DNA from: Sabellastarte sp. h YS-2021
Taxonomy: Eukaryota; Annelida; Polychaeta; Sabellida; Sabellidae
Assembly (NCBI GenBank): GCA_964017235.1
Contig: OZ024929.1
Location: 28,269,464 to 28,333,463 of the forward strand
Direction: 5' to 3'
DNA: 64,000 bases
This document shows positions 44,380-56,700 of the stretch, one piece after another. Position 1 is the first letter of the stretch. Every line of letters begins with the position of its first letter. The position numbers and the translations under genes were made by a program. The notes under the pieces were generated by a model. The model made no database searches. It saw only the letters and a program-made list of their open reading frames with translations, and was not told where the DNA came from.

Positions 44380-45990
44380 GCCATAAAATGTATTGGGAGG
44401 TAATAGGAAACCATATGTGGAGAGTCTAAATAGCCGGTCAGTTTTACCCCACGGCCCCCCCTTATGGGTCAAACTGGGGTCATAAAACAGCTGATTTTGA
44501 GTTTTTGTCTTATATCTCCTTTATTGTTGCTTTTATAGCTTCAGAATGTATTAAGAGGTATTGGGAAAGCATATGTGGAGAGTCTAAATAGCCGGTCAGT
44601 TTTACCCCACGGCCCCCCCCCTTATGGATCAAATGGGATCATAAAATAGCTGATTTTGAGTTTTTGCCTTATATCTCCTTTATTGTTGCTTTTATAGCTT
44701 CAGAATGTATTAAGAGGTATTGGGAAAGCATATGTGGAGAATCTAAAGAGCCAGTCAGTTTTACCCCCCGACCCCCCCTTATGGATCAAACTGGGGTCAT
44801 AAATAGCTGCTTTGGAGTTTTTGCCTTATATCTTCTTTATTGTTGCTTTTATAGCTTCAGAATGTATGAAGAGGTATTGGGAAAGCCTATGTGGACAGTC
44901 TAAATAGCCGGTCAGTTTTACCTCCGACCCCCCCTTATAGGCTAAACTGGGGTCATAAAATAGCTGATTTTGAGTTTTTGCCTTATATCTTCTTTATTGT
45001 TGCTTTTATAGCTTCAGAATGTATGAAGAGGTATTGGGAAAGCATATGTGGAGAGTCTAAATAGCCGGTCAGTTTTACCCCCCGACCCCCCCTTATGGGC
45101 CAAACTGGGGTCATAAATAGCTGCTTTGGAGTTTTTGCCTTATATCTCCTTCATCGTTGCTTTTATAGCTTCAGAATGTATTAAGAGGTATTGGGAAGGC
45201 ATATGTTGAGAGTCTAAATAGCTGGTCAGTTTTACCCCCCGACCCCCCCTTATGGGTCAAACTGGGGTCATAAAATAGCTGATTTTGAGTTTTTGCCTTA
45301 TATCTTCTTTATTGTTGCTTTTATAGCTTCAGAATGTATGAAGAGGTATTGGGAAAGCATATGTGGAGAGTCTAAATAGCCGGTCAGTTTTACCCCCCGA
45401 CCCCCCCTTATGGGCCAAACTGGGGTCATAAATAGCTGCTTTGGAGTTTTTGCCTTATATCTCCTTCATCGTTGCTTTTATAGCTTCAGAATGTATTAAG
45501 AGGTATTGGAAAAGCATATGTTGAGAGTCTAAATAGCTGGTCAGTTTTACCCCCCGACCCCCCCTTATGGGTCAAACTGGGGTTATAAAATAGCTGATTT
45601 TGAGTTTTTGCCTTATATCTCCTTTATTGTTGCTTTTATAGCTTTAGAATGTATTAAGAGGTATTGGGAAAGCCTATGTGGACAGTCTAAATGGCCAGTC
45701 AGTTTTACCACCCCCCCCCCCCCCCCACCCCCACCCCCTTATAGGCTAAACTGGGGTCATAAATAGCTCTTTGGAGTTTGTGCCTTATATCTCCTTTATC
45801 GTTGCTTTTATAGCTTCAGAATGTATTAAGAGGTATCGGGAAAGCATATGTGGACAGTCTAAATAGCCGGTTAGTTTTACCTCCTGACCGCCATGTATGG
45901 GTCAAACTGGGGTCATGGAATAGCTTTTGCCTTTATTGTTGCTTTTATGCTTTCACAATGTATTAAAACCTATTGCAAAACCCTGTGGAC
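44380..45990 (+). repeat. 157-bp tandem array of HINE-2
   Basis: About ten units, spacing 157-159 bp ('gcttcagaatgta' at 44538, 44697, 44854, 45011, 45168 and onward). Each has 'gtattgggaaagcatatg', 'agtctaaatagccggtcag' and a double C run near 'ccccccgaccccccctta'. One C run is expanded at 45708-45737. A two-unit fragment is at 20960-21150. Confidence 0.9.
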
Positions 45991-46379
45991 AATCTAAATA
46001 GCAATACATACTTGCACACATGATTATATATGAAGTTATCAATACTCGTTACTGAAATGCTTTGTAGCATTTACACAAAATTTACTAAAGTTACATCCAA
46101 TGTTGTACATCCAATGTACAACACTTTCTCCAGCTTGTCTATGTCTACAACGCTTGTTTATGTTAATTAAAGAAGACCTTTGTAAGATTTTCCCTGTCAT
46201 GATATCACTAAGGGGGTTGGTTTATGTAACAGTACGGTACAGCTTTGTGCATTCTTAGCTTTACAGCATGCTTATTAAAACCACAAGGCATTTTAAACTC
46301 TCAGGGACGCTTCGCTTTTGTTAGCAAAAGCATTCATCTAGTTAATATTTAAAATTTTAAGTTGTCAATTAATTTTTAT

Positions 46380-46838
46380 TACCCCACAGCCCTTAAGGGC
46401 TGTTGGGGTATTGTTTTCACCCATGGTGTCCGGATGGTGGTAGTGGTGGTGGTGGGGGGGAAAGAAGTTTGTCCGGCCTGTATCTCGTTTCTTGGTAGAA
46501 ACATTGGTCAGGGGGGTGTAGGTGTGCATTGTCATGGTCTGACCTTGCTTTGACCTTGCCATAGTGACCTTGACCAATAAAATCTTGTCCGGGCTATATC
46601 TCGGAACCCGTGAGGTGTAGGAAGTTGATGCTTGGTAGGGACATTGGTTGGGGGTTGTAGGTGTACAGCATCATGGTGTGACCTTGATTTGACCTTGTTT
46701 ATTTGGACCTGTATATAACTGACACTGCTCTGAAAGTATCCCGATTTTTGTACTTTTTCACTACTTCTATATCTCATGGTGTATCACACCATACAGCCTA
46801 TATCCCCAGCCTGTATGGTATGTGCATCTCTGATGCTA
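46380..46838 (+). mobile_element. HINE-1 copy, short (459 bp)
   Basis: 5' end TACCCCACAGCCC at 46380; hairpin; a GGT/GGG-expanded stretch at 46435-46460; barely two satellite units; 3' end 'agcctgtatggta', 'gcatctctgatgcta' at 46824-46838. Confidence 0.8.
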
Positions 46839-47137
46839 TTTTTACTGCTTTAAAACCCACCCACAAATAAGGGAGGCGAATATTCAGTCACAATTTATTT
46901 TCTAGTTAATTCTTGATCAATGATTGTTCAAGAGGCAAAAACAGATACAACCAAGATATATTGCTGTTTACCTTATACCACTCCTATCCTGTTGTGTGAT
47001 GATACACATATTCAAAAAATGCTCTCCTTAGTATTAGCTTTACTTCAGTCACACAAAAGCACTATTTATTATGCAATTATATGTGACATAAATTATTTGT
47101 TGTAAATCTCAAACTTGCTAAAAGTGAAGTTTTTACT

Positions 47138-47330
47138 ATATCCACAGACAAAAGTCTGAGATATATTAATTTAGAGCTCATTAAGCTGTCACTGTATAGA
47201 TTTCCTTTCAGATGTGTATGACCTAGAGATTTTATAATGAGTATGTAGGTGTATTTTGGACAAATGCATGAAGACTATATTATTGGAAACCTTGACCTTC
47301 AATTTCACAAATTTTGGCCATTAGCTTTCA
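47138..47330 (+). mobile_element. HINE-6-like 5' remnant
   Basis: 'tatatccacagacaaaagtctgagatatatt' is a decayed HINE-6 5' stem-loop; 'tagatttcctttcagatgtg' follows as in 39597-39860. Confidence 0.45.
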
Positions 47331-47466
47331 TCATGTTAATATTGTTGCTTTCATATTGTTAATGTGTGTAAGAAATGTAAATCTCTTCCATAAACCTGCA
47401 AAATTTACTTTGATTCCCTTTCTTCAAAGTAACCAGTGAGTGAAAAAATGCCATAGAGACCCTTTC

Positions 47467-48045
47467 TACCCCACAGCCCTTAAGGGCTGTCGGGGTATTG
47501 TTTTCACCCATGGTGTCCGGATGGGCGGGCGGGTCATAGTGACCTTGATCTTTAAAATCTTGTTGCACCTTTGGGTCTGTCTTTTAATCCAGATTAAGCA
47601 CGGTTAAAGTCATATTAGAATTCATTAAGAATTTTGCTTTTACAACTTCCCATTTTGTGTAACAGATGGAATTTCATCAAATGAGCCACAGATTTTGCTC
47701 CAACATCACACATAAGCATTCATTGAATGTATTTAATTTACCACTTCTGTATGCACGGTAATATTCAAAACATCCAAGCCATGCCAAATGTAGATAAAGA
47801 GTGTCGTAATGTTTATTTTACTGATTAATGCTGTGACAGTCATCTTGTTATTGAATTGTCTTGTTTTAATACTTCATCTTTACATGCATTATCTTTTTTT
47901 TTAGACATTATTTTCTCTATTTAAACATTGTTTGGACCTTTATATAACTGACAGCGCTCCGAAAGTATCCTGAACTTAGTACTTCTATATCTCATGGTAT
48001 TAAAAATATTTCCCCAGGCTGTGGGGTACAGGCATCTCTGATGCT
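47467..48045 (+). mobile_element. HINE-1 copy with array almost lost (579 bp)
   Basis: 5' end TACCCCACAGCCC at 47467 and the 3' terminus 'ggctgtggggtacaggcatctctgatgcta' to 48045 are both intact, but the array is reduced to about 45 bp. The 3' unique region matches 16555-17010 closely, so the ends define the element independently of the array. Confidence 0.85.
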
Positions 48046-48169
48046 ATTATTAACCATTCTTTCAATTTCTTTGGCATATTTTAGCTTGTAGGTATGAAAG
48101 TACACAATGGAATCCATCCAAATTTGCAATGACACTTGGGGAAAACTATAAAGTATTGATCCTAGTTCC

Positions 48170-48520
48170 TTGACGTTCAATACCTTTGTTCATTTGACCT
48201 TTGCTTCAAGGTTAAATGGTGTCTTTGCACCAAAAATGATTTGTATCTCCCCTATTTTTGGTTCAAGGAGTTTGGAAGGTCAAAACCACTTTTAGAAAAT
48301 CATTGACCAAGAATCCTTTCTTGTTCTGTTTTAATTTTTGACCCATGCTTCAAGATTGAACAAAATCAACTTACAAATAAATCATATTTATGTCCAATTT
48401 ATTGTTGGTCCAGGAGTTTTGGAATGTGAAAACAATCTTTTCAGGACTTTGAGTCATTTGGTAGACTTGCTTCAAGTCCTTGTATTTGTATCCATCAGTA
48501 ACCTGAATATTTAAATTTAA
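48170..48520 (+). repeat. Diverged 147-bp-type units
   Basis: 'tttgcttcaaggttaaatgg', 'tttggttcaaggagtttgga', 'aatcattgaccaagaatcct' follow the unit order of 43141-43875. About two and a half units. Confidence 0.55.
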
Positions 48521-48979
48521 ATTTGAAACTTACAGGAGTTCATTATACGACAAGGATTCTGGAGTACGGGGGATAATCTCTGAAAAAACAGGGCTGGTTG
48601 TTTCTCCAAAGTCATACAGTACCCATATATTACACAAAAGACAGAAGGACTTCGTGAAAGTCTAGTTATTTGGTGGAGTCAGATTTAACATTCGACCCGT
48701 TTCAAAATAAAACGGAATGGACCTGGCAAAAAGACACTGTATTGTCGGTATTATTAACTCAGGTATAGTTGTGAACATAAATTAGTAATAGGAATTTATG
48801 GGCTGCAAATCTTTTGGCAATGTCAGACTTTATCTGTAACATCCCCCCAATTAGGAGATGCCGGGATAATTGCGTCCTACTATCCGTCTGAAATCAGTGT
48901 TCTCTCACATCCACTACACTTGGCCAGTTCTTACCAAAGTTTCACAGGAGGTGTATCCCATTGAATACTTTCCACAAAT

Positions 48980-50530
48980 ATTTATACCAAGATTGGGCAA
49001 AAATTGTTGCCATGGCAACCATTTTTCTTTGGCAATATGTTTACAATATGTTCACTATGGCAACCATTTTTCTTTGGCCATTTTAGTTGTTTTCAGGACT
49101 TGAAATCTTGTGTTCCTGATACCAAACTGAAGCTTCATCCCTATGAATCTTTGAAAAATATCTTTATCATAACAGAAGGTCAGTCTCTTGCAGTTTTAAT
49201 GAAATTCTGGTAAAAGTTGTTGCTTTGCTAGCCAATATTTAAGCGTCCCGCAAGGAATGCTTGTTTGTATTTAGGGGATAGGGGAAAGAGTGTGGGTCCG
49301 CCGGCTCTGGTGGCTCCAGCATTTTCTATTGCATGCTTATGGCTCGGCCACCACTGGGTAGATTCTCTTGAAATTTAGCAAATTTATGCAGTAGCCCTGG
49401 GGAAAAATTCTGAATATGGTGTCATGACATTTCAACCAATCAGAGAAGTCACATGACCAAAAACATCTTATTCAAAGGGATGTGCTTGTCCGGTGATAAC
49501 TTGAAAAGCGGTTCAACTATTCACATGAAATGTGGCAAGTAGATTTGTTATATAGATATCCGGAAATCATTAACTTTTGGAAGTGATCCAATACAAAATG
49601 GGCGATTTTTCTTAGCGCTGAAAATGAAAAATCTTTAATATCCCAGAAACAGTGCGAGATAGAGCGATTTCGTCAAAATTTTTGACCTGCAGTGTATCTA
49701 CTAAGTCAACTGGCAACTTTTCCCAGAATTCATTTTCCTGCCACTTTTGGCGGCCATCTTGAATTTCCATCATATACACAAAAATGCATTTGTCACAGAA
49801 ACGTTGCGAGATAGAACGATTCCGGCGAAATTTTTTACCCCCAGGGTATCTGCAGAGTCAACTGGTGACTTTTCCCAAAAATCGTTTGCCTGCCACTTTT
49901 AGCGGCCATCTTGAATTTCTGTGCAAAACACAAAAATGCATTTATCTTGGAAACAGTATGAGATGAGTGATTTCGGTGAAATTTTTGACCCCCGGGGTAT
50001 TTTCAGAGTCTCCTGGCAAATTTTCTCAAAAATCGTTTTCGCACCATTTTTGGTGTCCATCTTAAATTTCTGCGTAAATGAAAAGAAATTCATCCAAGAA
50101 ACCTTGTATTTTTACATAAATCGAAAAACATATTAAACATAATACTACAAGTTAATACTACAAAATCATTAATACTCACTGGGACAATTTCTTTTTCTCT
50201 TGCGAAACAGTACTCTAGTTAACTATGAATTTTTTTTATATTTGCTGTTCGCAATTTTTTTCACGACAAACCAAATGGGTTCACATATTCGTATTTAATC
50301 TTTACACAGTGTTGATCTCTATAAAACAGTGTACCTGTAATATTTTGATTAAAAATTGTGCAATAAATGTTGCCATGGTAACCATTTTTCTTTGGAAATT
50401 GCAGCTATTACAGGACATGAGATCTATGCACCCAACATCAAACCTGAAGCTTCATTTCTGTCAGTCTTTCAGAATATGTTCGCCATGAAAAAAACAGTGT
50501 CTTGCAGTTTTAATGAAATTCTGGGAAGAC
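48980..50530 (+). repeat. Repeat pair flanking a HINE-2 fragment
   Basis: 48990-49215 ('gttgccatggcaaccatttttctttgg', 'ctgaagcttcat', 'cttgcagttttaatgaaattctgg') recurs at 50365-50525. The HINE-2 fragment at 49240 lies between them. Confidence 0.6.
49240..50120 (+). mobile_element. HINE-2 copy, 3'-truncated
   Basis: 5' TAAGCGTCCCGCAAGGAATG, CTT stem-loop, then sequence shared with 52605 onward ('caaccaatcagagaagtcacatgacc'), then about three units of the 'cggccatcttgaatttc' array. No 3' terminus. Confidence 0.75.
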
Positions 50531-50599
50531 TTGATGCTGACAGTGACCCCCAAATGTAATTGAAAGTGTAATTAAGTGGCATGTCAGGCTTTCAAATTT

Positions 50600-51890
50600 T
50601 TGGGATACTTTGCGGAGACCTTAAGCTTTACTTAAGGTAACCTTAAGCATTTTTCAAAAACACCCCGTCATCGCGTTTCCGGAAAAAACACACACACCTA
50701 TAAAATTTATCAGGTACATTCTAGACCTAAATCCCCAGGTCGGAAAGGATTTTCTGATCAACTGGACCATAGATGCCTGAATGGGAGGCGTTTTATTTTT
50801 GTAATTTTTTTTAAAAAATGGGTACTGGGTCTGTATTTTAAAAACGGTCAGGATTTCAGCGTTTTGTTGGAATAACTTATTCAGCTACTTTTTGATAATC
50901 TTTCACATGCCAAAGGTTTAGCCCCATATCTGCAATCTTAAGGTCACCTTAATGTCTACAAAGGGGGTTTTAGCCCTCCAGTTCACTTAGTTTTTCACTT
51001 TTTTTCAACCAAACTTGGGATATATATTAAGATTTACCAAAGGATTATCCTCACTTTATGGTGACCTTAAACTGTTAATATAATTGGAGCTATGCCCCAA
51101 TGTTATGGCCATCTTAAACTTAAAATGTAGGGGTTTTCAGCCCTAAGCCAAGTTAATGTTTAATTTTTAAAAAAATAAAATTTGGCACATTTATAAAGAT
51201 TGGCAGAAAGGACATTATCATTTTATGGTCACCTTAAAGTCGCAATATGAATAAAGTTATGGTCACCTTACAGTGAAAAAAGGAATTTTCAGCCTCCAGC
51301 TATCTTATTGTTCAACTGACCTTAGCTAAACTTTTTGCACGTATAAAGGATGACAAACTTTTACATTTTTATTTTATGGTCACCCTAAAGTCCTAATATG
51401 AATGAAGTTATGGCCACCTTGCAGTGAAATTATGGAGTTTTTAATCTCCAGCTATTGTATTGTTCAGCTGACCTCAGTTAAAATCTGTACAATTATTAAA
51501 GATGAAAATAGGGACTTTCTTATTTTCTTTCCACCTTGGAGTTCCAGTGCAAGTACAGTCATGGCCATCTTGAAGTAACAATGAGAGTTTTCAGCTCCCA
51601 ACTGACTTACTGTTCAATGACATCAGTTCAACTTGACACTTTGATTAAGTTTAAGGAAGACTTTTAATGACCTTTTTACTTAAAATTCCTGTATTTAAGA
51701 GACTTTGGCCATCTTGACATAATAAATATATAGTTTTTGCTCCTACCTCATTTATTCTAAGACTTTTTAAAACAACACCTGCCACATGTATACTTAAAAC
51801 AAAATTTCTGATATCTGGCAAAGCTAACCTCCTAGTGTTTTTGAAGTTATGGCATCTTCAAAGAAAAAAATGAGGTAATTAGCATGCAGT
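50600..51890 (+). repeat. ~145-bp tandem array ('ttatggtcaccttaaagt')
   Basis: Six or more diverging units with 'ttatggtcaccttaaagtc', 'ggaattttcagcctccagct' and 'ttgttcaactgacc'. Similar phrases occur inside HINE-6 (52060-52130), so this is probably the core of a related element whose ends I cannot find. Confidence 0.65.
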
Positions 51891-51900
51891 GATGTGGTTA

Positions 51901-52604
51901 TTATATCCCCAGACGAAAGTCGGGGATATATTGGATTCAGGTCCGTCGCGCCGCCGCCACCGTAGAAATTTCCTTGTGTACGCGATAACTCAAAAACGGA
52001 TTAATATTTTTTTTTCAAACTTAGTACACATGTTAAAGATGCCCAAAGGAAGATCCCTATTTTAAGGTGACCTTAAACTCTCAATAGTAAAGAACTTATG
52101 GCCACCTTAAGGTCAGAAATTGCACTTTTGGCCACTTAGAGCCCTCTAGGTCACAAACTATGAGGCTTATCTGCCTCAAATTTTACCTGAGAACACATTA
52201 ATATATTCTTAGTACATGTGCCGAAAATCAAGACTTTAAGTTGAGGAGAAAATTGTCTTTGAGGCCCATAAAGACCCCACTTAGGACTTTTTTCCTATAT
52301 TTTTAACTTATTTTGCCCTATAATTTGGAAGTGGTAATTCTGATGAGTCTCAAACTGCACTAGATGTAACTCTTATATGTAATCCTTGTCTGTGAAAAAT
52401 TTAAAGGCTGTAGGTTTACCTGTTAGGCCGACTTAAGATCTCAAAATTGCCCACAGAGACCCAATTTATGGACTTTTTGCCATCTTCAAGCACTGTAGCT
52501 TTCAAACTCTGTCTCTCGTCTAAGTGAAATATCATCTGAGAATATATCAATATGTTTTTCTTGTATGTACTCCAAAATTTAGGCCTTTAATAGACATTCC
52601 TTAT
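51901..52604 (+). mobile_element. HINE-6 5' portion
   Basis: 5' stem-loop TATATCCCCAGACGAAAGTC, GGGGATATA at 51901-51930, then CG-rich 'gtcgcgccgccgccacc', then about two units near 200 bp each ('gaccccacttaggactttt', 'gacccaatttatggacttt'). The next HINE-2 begins at 52605 and no 3' end is found. Confidence 0.65.
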
Positions 52605-52969
52605 TAAGCGTCCCGCAAGGGACGCTTGTTTGTGTATGGGAGAGCTTCCGGCTCCGCCGGCTCCGCATTTTGTTTTCCTTATAACTCTGTAACCGTTAGG
52701 CGGATTCTTTTCAAATTTGGCAGGTTTAGGCAGTAGCCTTGGGGAATTTTTTTGAATATGCTGCAGTGACATTTCAACCAATCAGAGAGGTCACATGACC
52801 AAAAATGTCTTTTTTCGATGGGGAAGCTTGTCCGGATGATAACTTGAAAGGAATTTTATCAATTCACCTGAAGCTTGGCAAATGCATTCATTCTATTAAA
52901 ATCTGGAAATCATTAGATTTTGGCATTGATTGGTCAAGAAATGGCCGAGTAATTAATGATTAATTAATC

Positions 52970-53760
52970 ATTACGAATTTTCCAAATAAGGAAAACACAA
53001 AAATGCTTATATCTCAAAAACCGTGCTAGATAGAGCAATTTCGACAAAATTTTTGACCCGCAGGATATCTCTGCGGAGTACTTTTCCCAATTTTCAAAAA
53101 ATTTTTGTCTCGCCAAAAATGGCGGCCATTTTGAATTTTCGAAATTTTCGCAAAAATTGCAAAACATAAAAATGCTTATATCTCAAAAACCCTGCTAGAT
53201 ATAGCGATTTCGACGAAATTTTTGACCCACAGGGTATATCTGCAGAGTAGCCATGCCAATTTTCAAAAAAATTTTGTCTCACCAAAAATGGCGGCCATTT
53301 TGAATTTTCGAATTTTTCGCAAAAATTGCAAAACATAAAAATGCTTATATCTCAAAAACCCTGCTAGATAGAGCGATTTCGACAAAATTTTTGACCCGCA
53401 GGGTATCTCTGCAGAGTAGCCATGCCAATTTTCAAACAAAAAATTTCTCGCAAAAAATGGCGGCCATTTGGAATTTTCGAATTTTTTGCAAAATTGCAAA
53501 ACACAAAAATGCTTATATCTCGAAAACCGTGCTAGATAGAGCGATTTCGACGAAATTTTTGACCCACTGGGTATCTCTGCAGAGTAGCCATGCCAATTTT
53601 CAAAAAAATTTTCTCTTGCCAAAAGTGGCGGCCATTTTGAATTTTCGAATTTTTGCGCAAAAATTGCAAAACACAAAAATGCTAATATTTCGAAAACCGT
53701 GCTACATAGAGCGATTTCGACGAAATTTTTTATCTTCAGGGTATCTCTGCAGAGCAGCTA
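52970..53760 (+). repeat. ~168-bp tandem array in HINE-2
   Basis: Five units at about 53004, 53173, 53343, 53510 and 53682 with 'atgcttatatctc.aaaacc', 'gctagatagagcgatttcga', 'gggtatctctgcagagtag' and 'atggcggccattttgaattt'. Minus-strand frames through it are repeat artefacts. Confidence 0.85.
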
Positions 53761-53769
53761 TCCCAAAGA

Positions 53770-56700
53770 GCTTTCACTTGGTGAAGTTTCAGACCCATAG
53801 CTAATTGCTCACCTACTCAAAAAGAGTAAATGCGAATTATCTCTAAAAGTATTGCAGATGGCCAATTTTTCTCAAATAACTCATTCACCTACTTTTGGAA
53901 GAGCTTTCACATGGTGAAGTTTCAGACCCATAGCCAATTACTCACCTACTCAAAATGAGTAAATGCAAATTATCTCTAAAAGTATTGCAGATAGCCAATT
54001 TTTCTCAAATAACTCATTCACCTACTTTTGGGAGAGCTTTCACATGGTGAAGTTTCAGACCCATAGCTAATTATTTACCTACTCAAAATGAGTAAATGCT
54101 AATTATCTGTAAAAGTATTGCGGATACCCAATTTTTATCAAATAACTCACTCATCTACTTGTGGGAGAGCTTTCACTCTGTGAAGTTTCAGACCCATAGC
54201 TAATTACTCGCCTACTGAAAATGAGTAAATGCGAATTATCTCTAAAAGTATTGCAGATAGCCAATTTTTCTCAAATAACTCATTCACCTACTTTTGGGAG
54301 AGCTTTCACTTGGTGAAGTTTCAGACCCATAGCTAATTACTCACCTACTCAAAATGAGTAAATGCGAATTATCTCTAAAAGTATTGCAGATAGCCAATTT
54401 TTCTCAAATAACTCATTCACCTACTTTTGGGAGAGCTTTCACTTGGTGAAGTTTCAGACCCATAGCTAATTACTCACCTACTGAAAATGAGTAAATGTGA
54501 ATTATCTCTAAAAGTATTGCAGATAGCCAATTTTTATCAAATAACTCATTCACCTACTTTTGGGAGAGCTTTCACTTGAAGTTTCAGACCCATAGCTAAT
54601 TACTCACCTACTCAAAATGAGTAAATGCGAATTATCTCTAAAAGTATTGCAGATAGCCAATTTTTGTCAAATAACTCATTCACCTACTTTTGGGAGAGCT
54701 TTCACTTGGTGAAGTTTCAGACCCATAGCTAATTACTCACCTACTCAAAATGAGTAAATGCGAATTATCTCTAAAAGTATTGCAGATAGCCAATTTTTCT
54801 CAAATAACTCATTCACCTACTTTTGGCAGAGCTTTCACTTGGTGAAGTTTCAGACCCATAGCTAATTACTCACCTACTCAAAATGAGTAAATGTGAATTA
54901 TCTCTAAAAGTATTGCAGATAGCCAATTTTTCTCAAATAACTCATTCACCTACTTTTGGGAGAGCTTTCACTCTGTGAAGTTTCAGACCCATAGCTAATT
55001 ACTCACCTACTCAAAATGAGTAAATGCGAATTATCTCTAAAAGTATTGCAGATAGCCAATTTTTCTCAAATAACTCATTCACCTACTTTTGGCAGAGCTT
55101 TCACTTGGTGAAGTTTCAGACCCATAGCTAATTACTCGCCTACTGAAAATGAGTAAATGTGAATTATCTCTAAAAGTATTGCAGATAGCCAATTTTTATC
55201 AAATAACTCATTCACCTACTTTTGGGAGAGCTTTCACTTGGTGAAGTTTCAGACCCATAGCTAATTACTCACCTACTCAAAATGAGTAAATGCGAATTAT
55301 CTCTAAAAGTATTGCAGATAGCCAATTTTTGTCAAATAACTCATTCACCTACTTTTGGGAGAGCTTTCACTTGGTGAAGTTTCAGACCCATAGCTAATTA
55401 CTCACCTACTCAAAATGAGTAAATGCGAATTATCTCTAAAAGTATTGCAGATAGCCAATTTTTCTCAAATAACTCATTCACCTACTTTTGGCAGAGCTTT
55501 CACTTGGTGAAGTTTCAGACCCATAGCTAATTACTCACCTACTGAAAATGAGTAAATGTGAATTATCTCTAAAAGTATTGCAGATAGCCAATTTTTCTCA
55601 AATAACTCATTCACCTACTTTTGGGAGAGCTTTCACTTGGTGAAGTTTCAGACCCATAGCTAATTACTCACCTACTCAAAATGAGTAAATGCGAATTATC
55701 TCTAAAAGTATTGCAGATAGCCAATTTTTCTCAAATAACTCATTCACCTACTTTTGGCAGAGCTTTCACTTGGTGAAGTTTCAGACCCATAGCTAATTAC
55801 TCGCCTACTGAAAATGAGTAAATGTGAATTATCTCTAAAAGTATTGCAGATAGCCAATTTTTATCAAATAACTCATTCACCTACTTTGGGGAGAGCTTTC
55901 ACTTGGTGAAGTTTCAGACCCATAGCTAATTACTCACCTACTCAAAATGAGTAAATGCGAATTATCTCTAAAAGTATTGCAGATAGCCAATTTTTGTCAA
56001 ATAACTCATTCACCTACTTTTGGGAGAGCTTTCACTTGGTGAAGTTTCAGACCCATAGCTAATTACTCACCTACTCAAAATGAGTAAATGCGAATTATCT
56101 CTAAAAGTATTGCAGATAGCCAATTTTTCTCAAATAAGTCATTCACCTACTTTTGGCAGAGCTTTCACTTGGTGAAGTTTCAGACCCATAGCTAATTACT
56201 CACCTACTGAAAATGAGTAAATGTGAATTATCTCTAAAAGTATTGCAGATAGCCAATTTTTATCAAATAACTCATTCACCTACTTTTGGGAGAGCTTTCA
56301 CTTGAAGTTTCAGACCCATAGCTAATTACTCACCTACTCAAAATGAGTAAATGCGAATTATCTCTAAAAGTATTGCAGATAGCCAATTTTTCTCAAATAA
56401 CTCATTCACCTACTTTTGGCAGAGCTTTCACTTGGTGAAGTTTCAGACCCATAGCTAATTACTCACCTACTCAAAATGAGTAAATGCGAATTATCTCTAA
56501 AAGTATTGCAGATAGCCAATTTTTCTCAAATAACTCATTCACCTACTTTTGGGAGAGCTTTCACTCTGTGAAGTTTCAGACCCATAGCTAATTACTCACC
56601 TACTCAAAATGAGTAAATGCGAATTATCTCTAAAAGTATTGCAGATAGCCAATTTTTCTCAAATAACTCATTCACCTACTTTTGGGAGAGCTTTCACTTG

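Larger units (their letters stand above)
40777..46341 (+). mobile_element. HINE-2 copy, 5.6 kb, containing nested elements
   Basis: The 5' end TAAGCGTCCCTGAAAGGGCG, CTTA (40777-40800) is a stem-loop after a T run. At the 3' end GGGACGCTT (46304-46312) is the inverse of AAGCGTCCC, followed by the hairpin GCTTTTGTTAGCAAAAGC and, 6 nt later, CTAG (46338-46341). It holds a HINE-3 insertion (40989-44155) and its own 157-bp array (44380-45990). Confidence 0.85.

Noticed and set aside
53094-53804. Frames of 80-137 codons on both strands in 52.9-53.8 kb
   Set aside because: They lie in the HINE-2 'cggccattttgaattt' array and repeat with it; no independent coding evidence.
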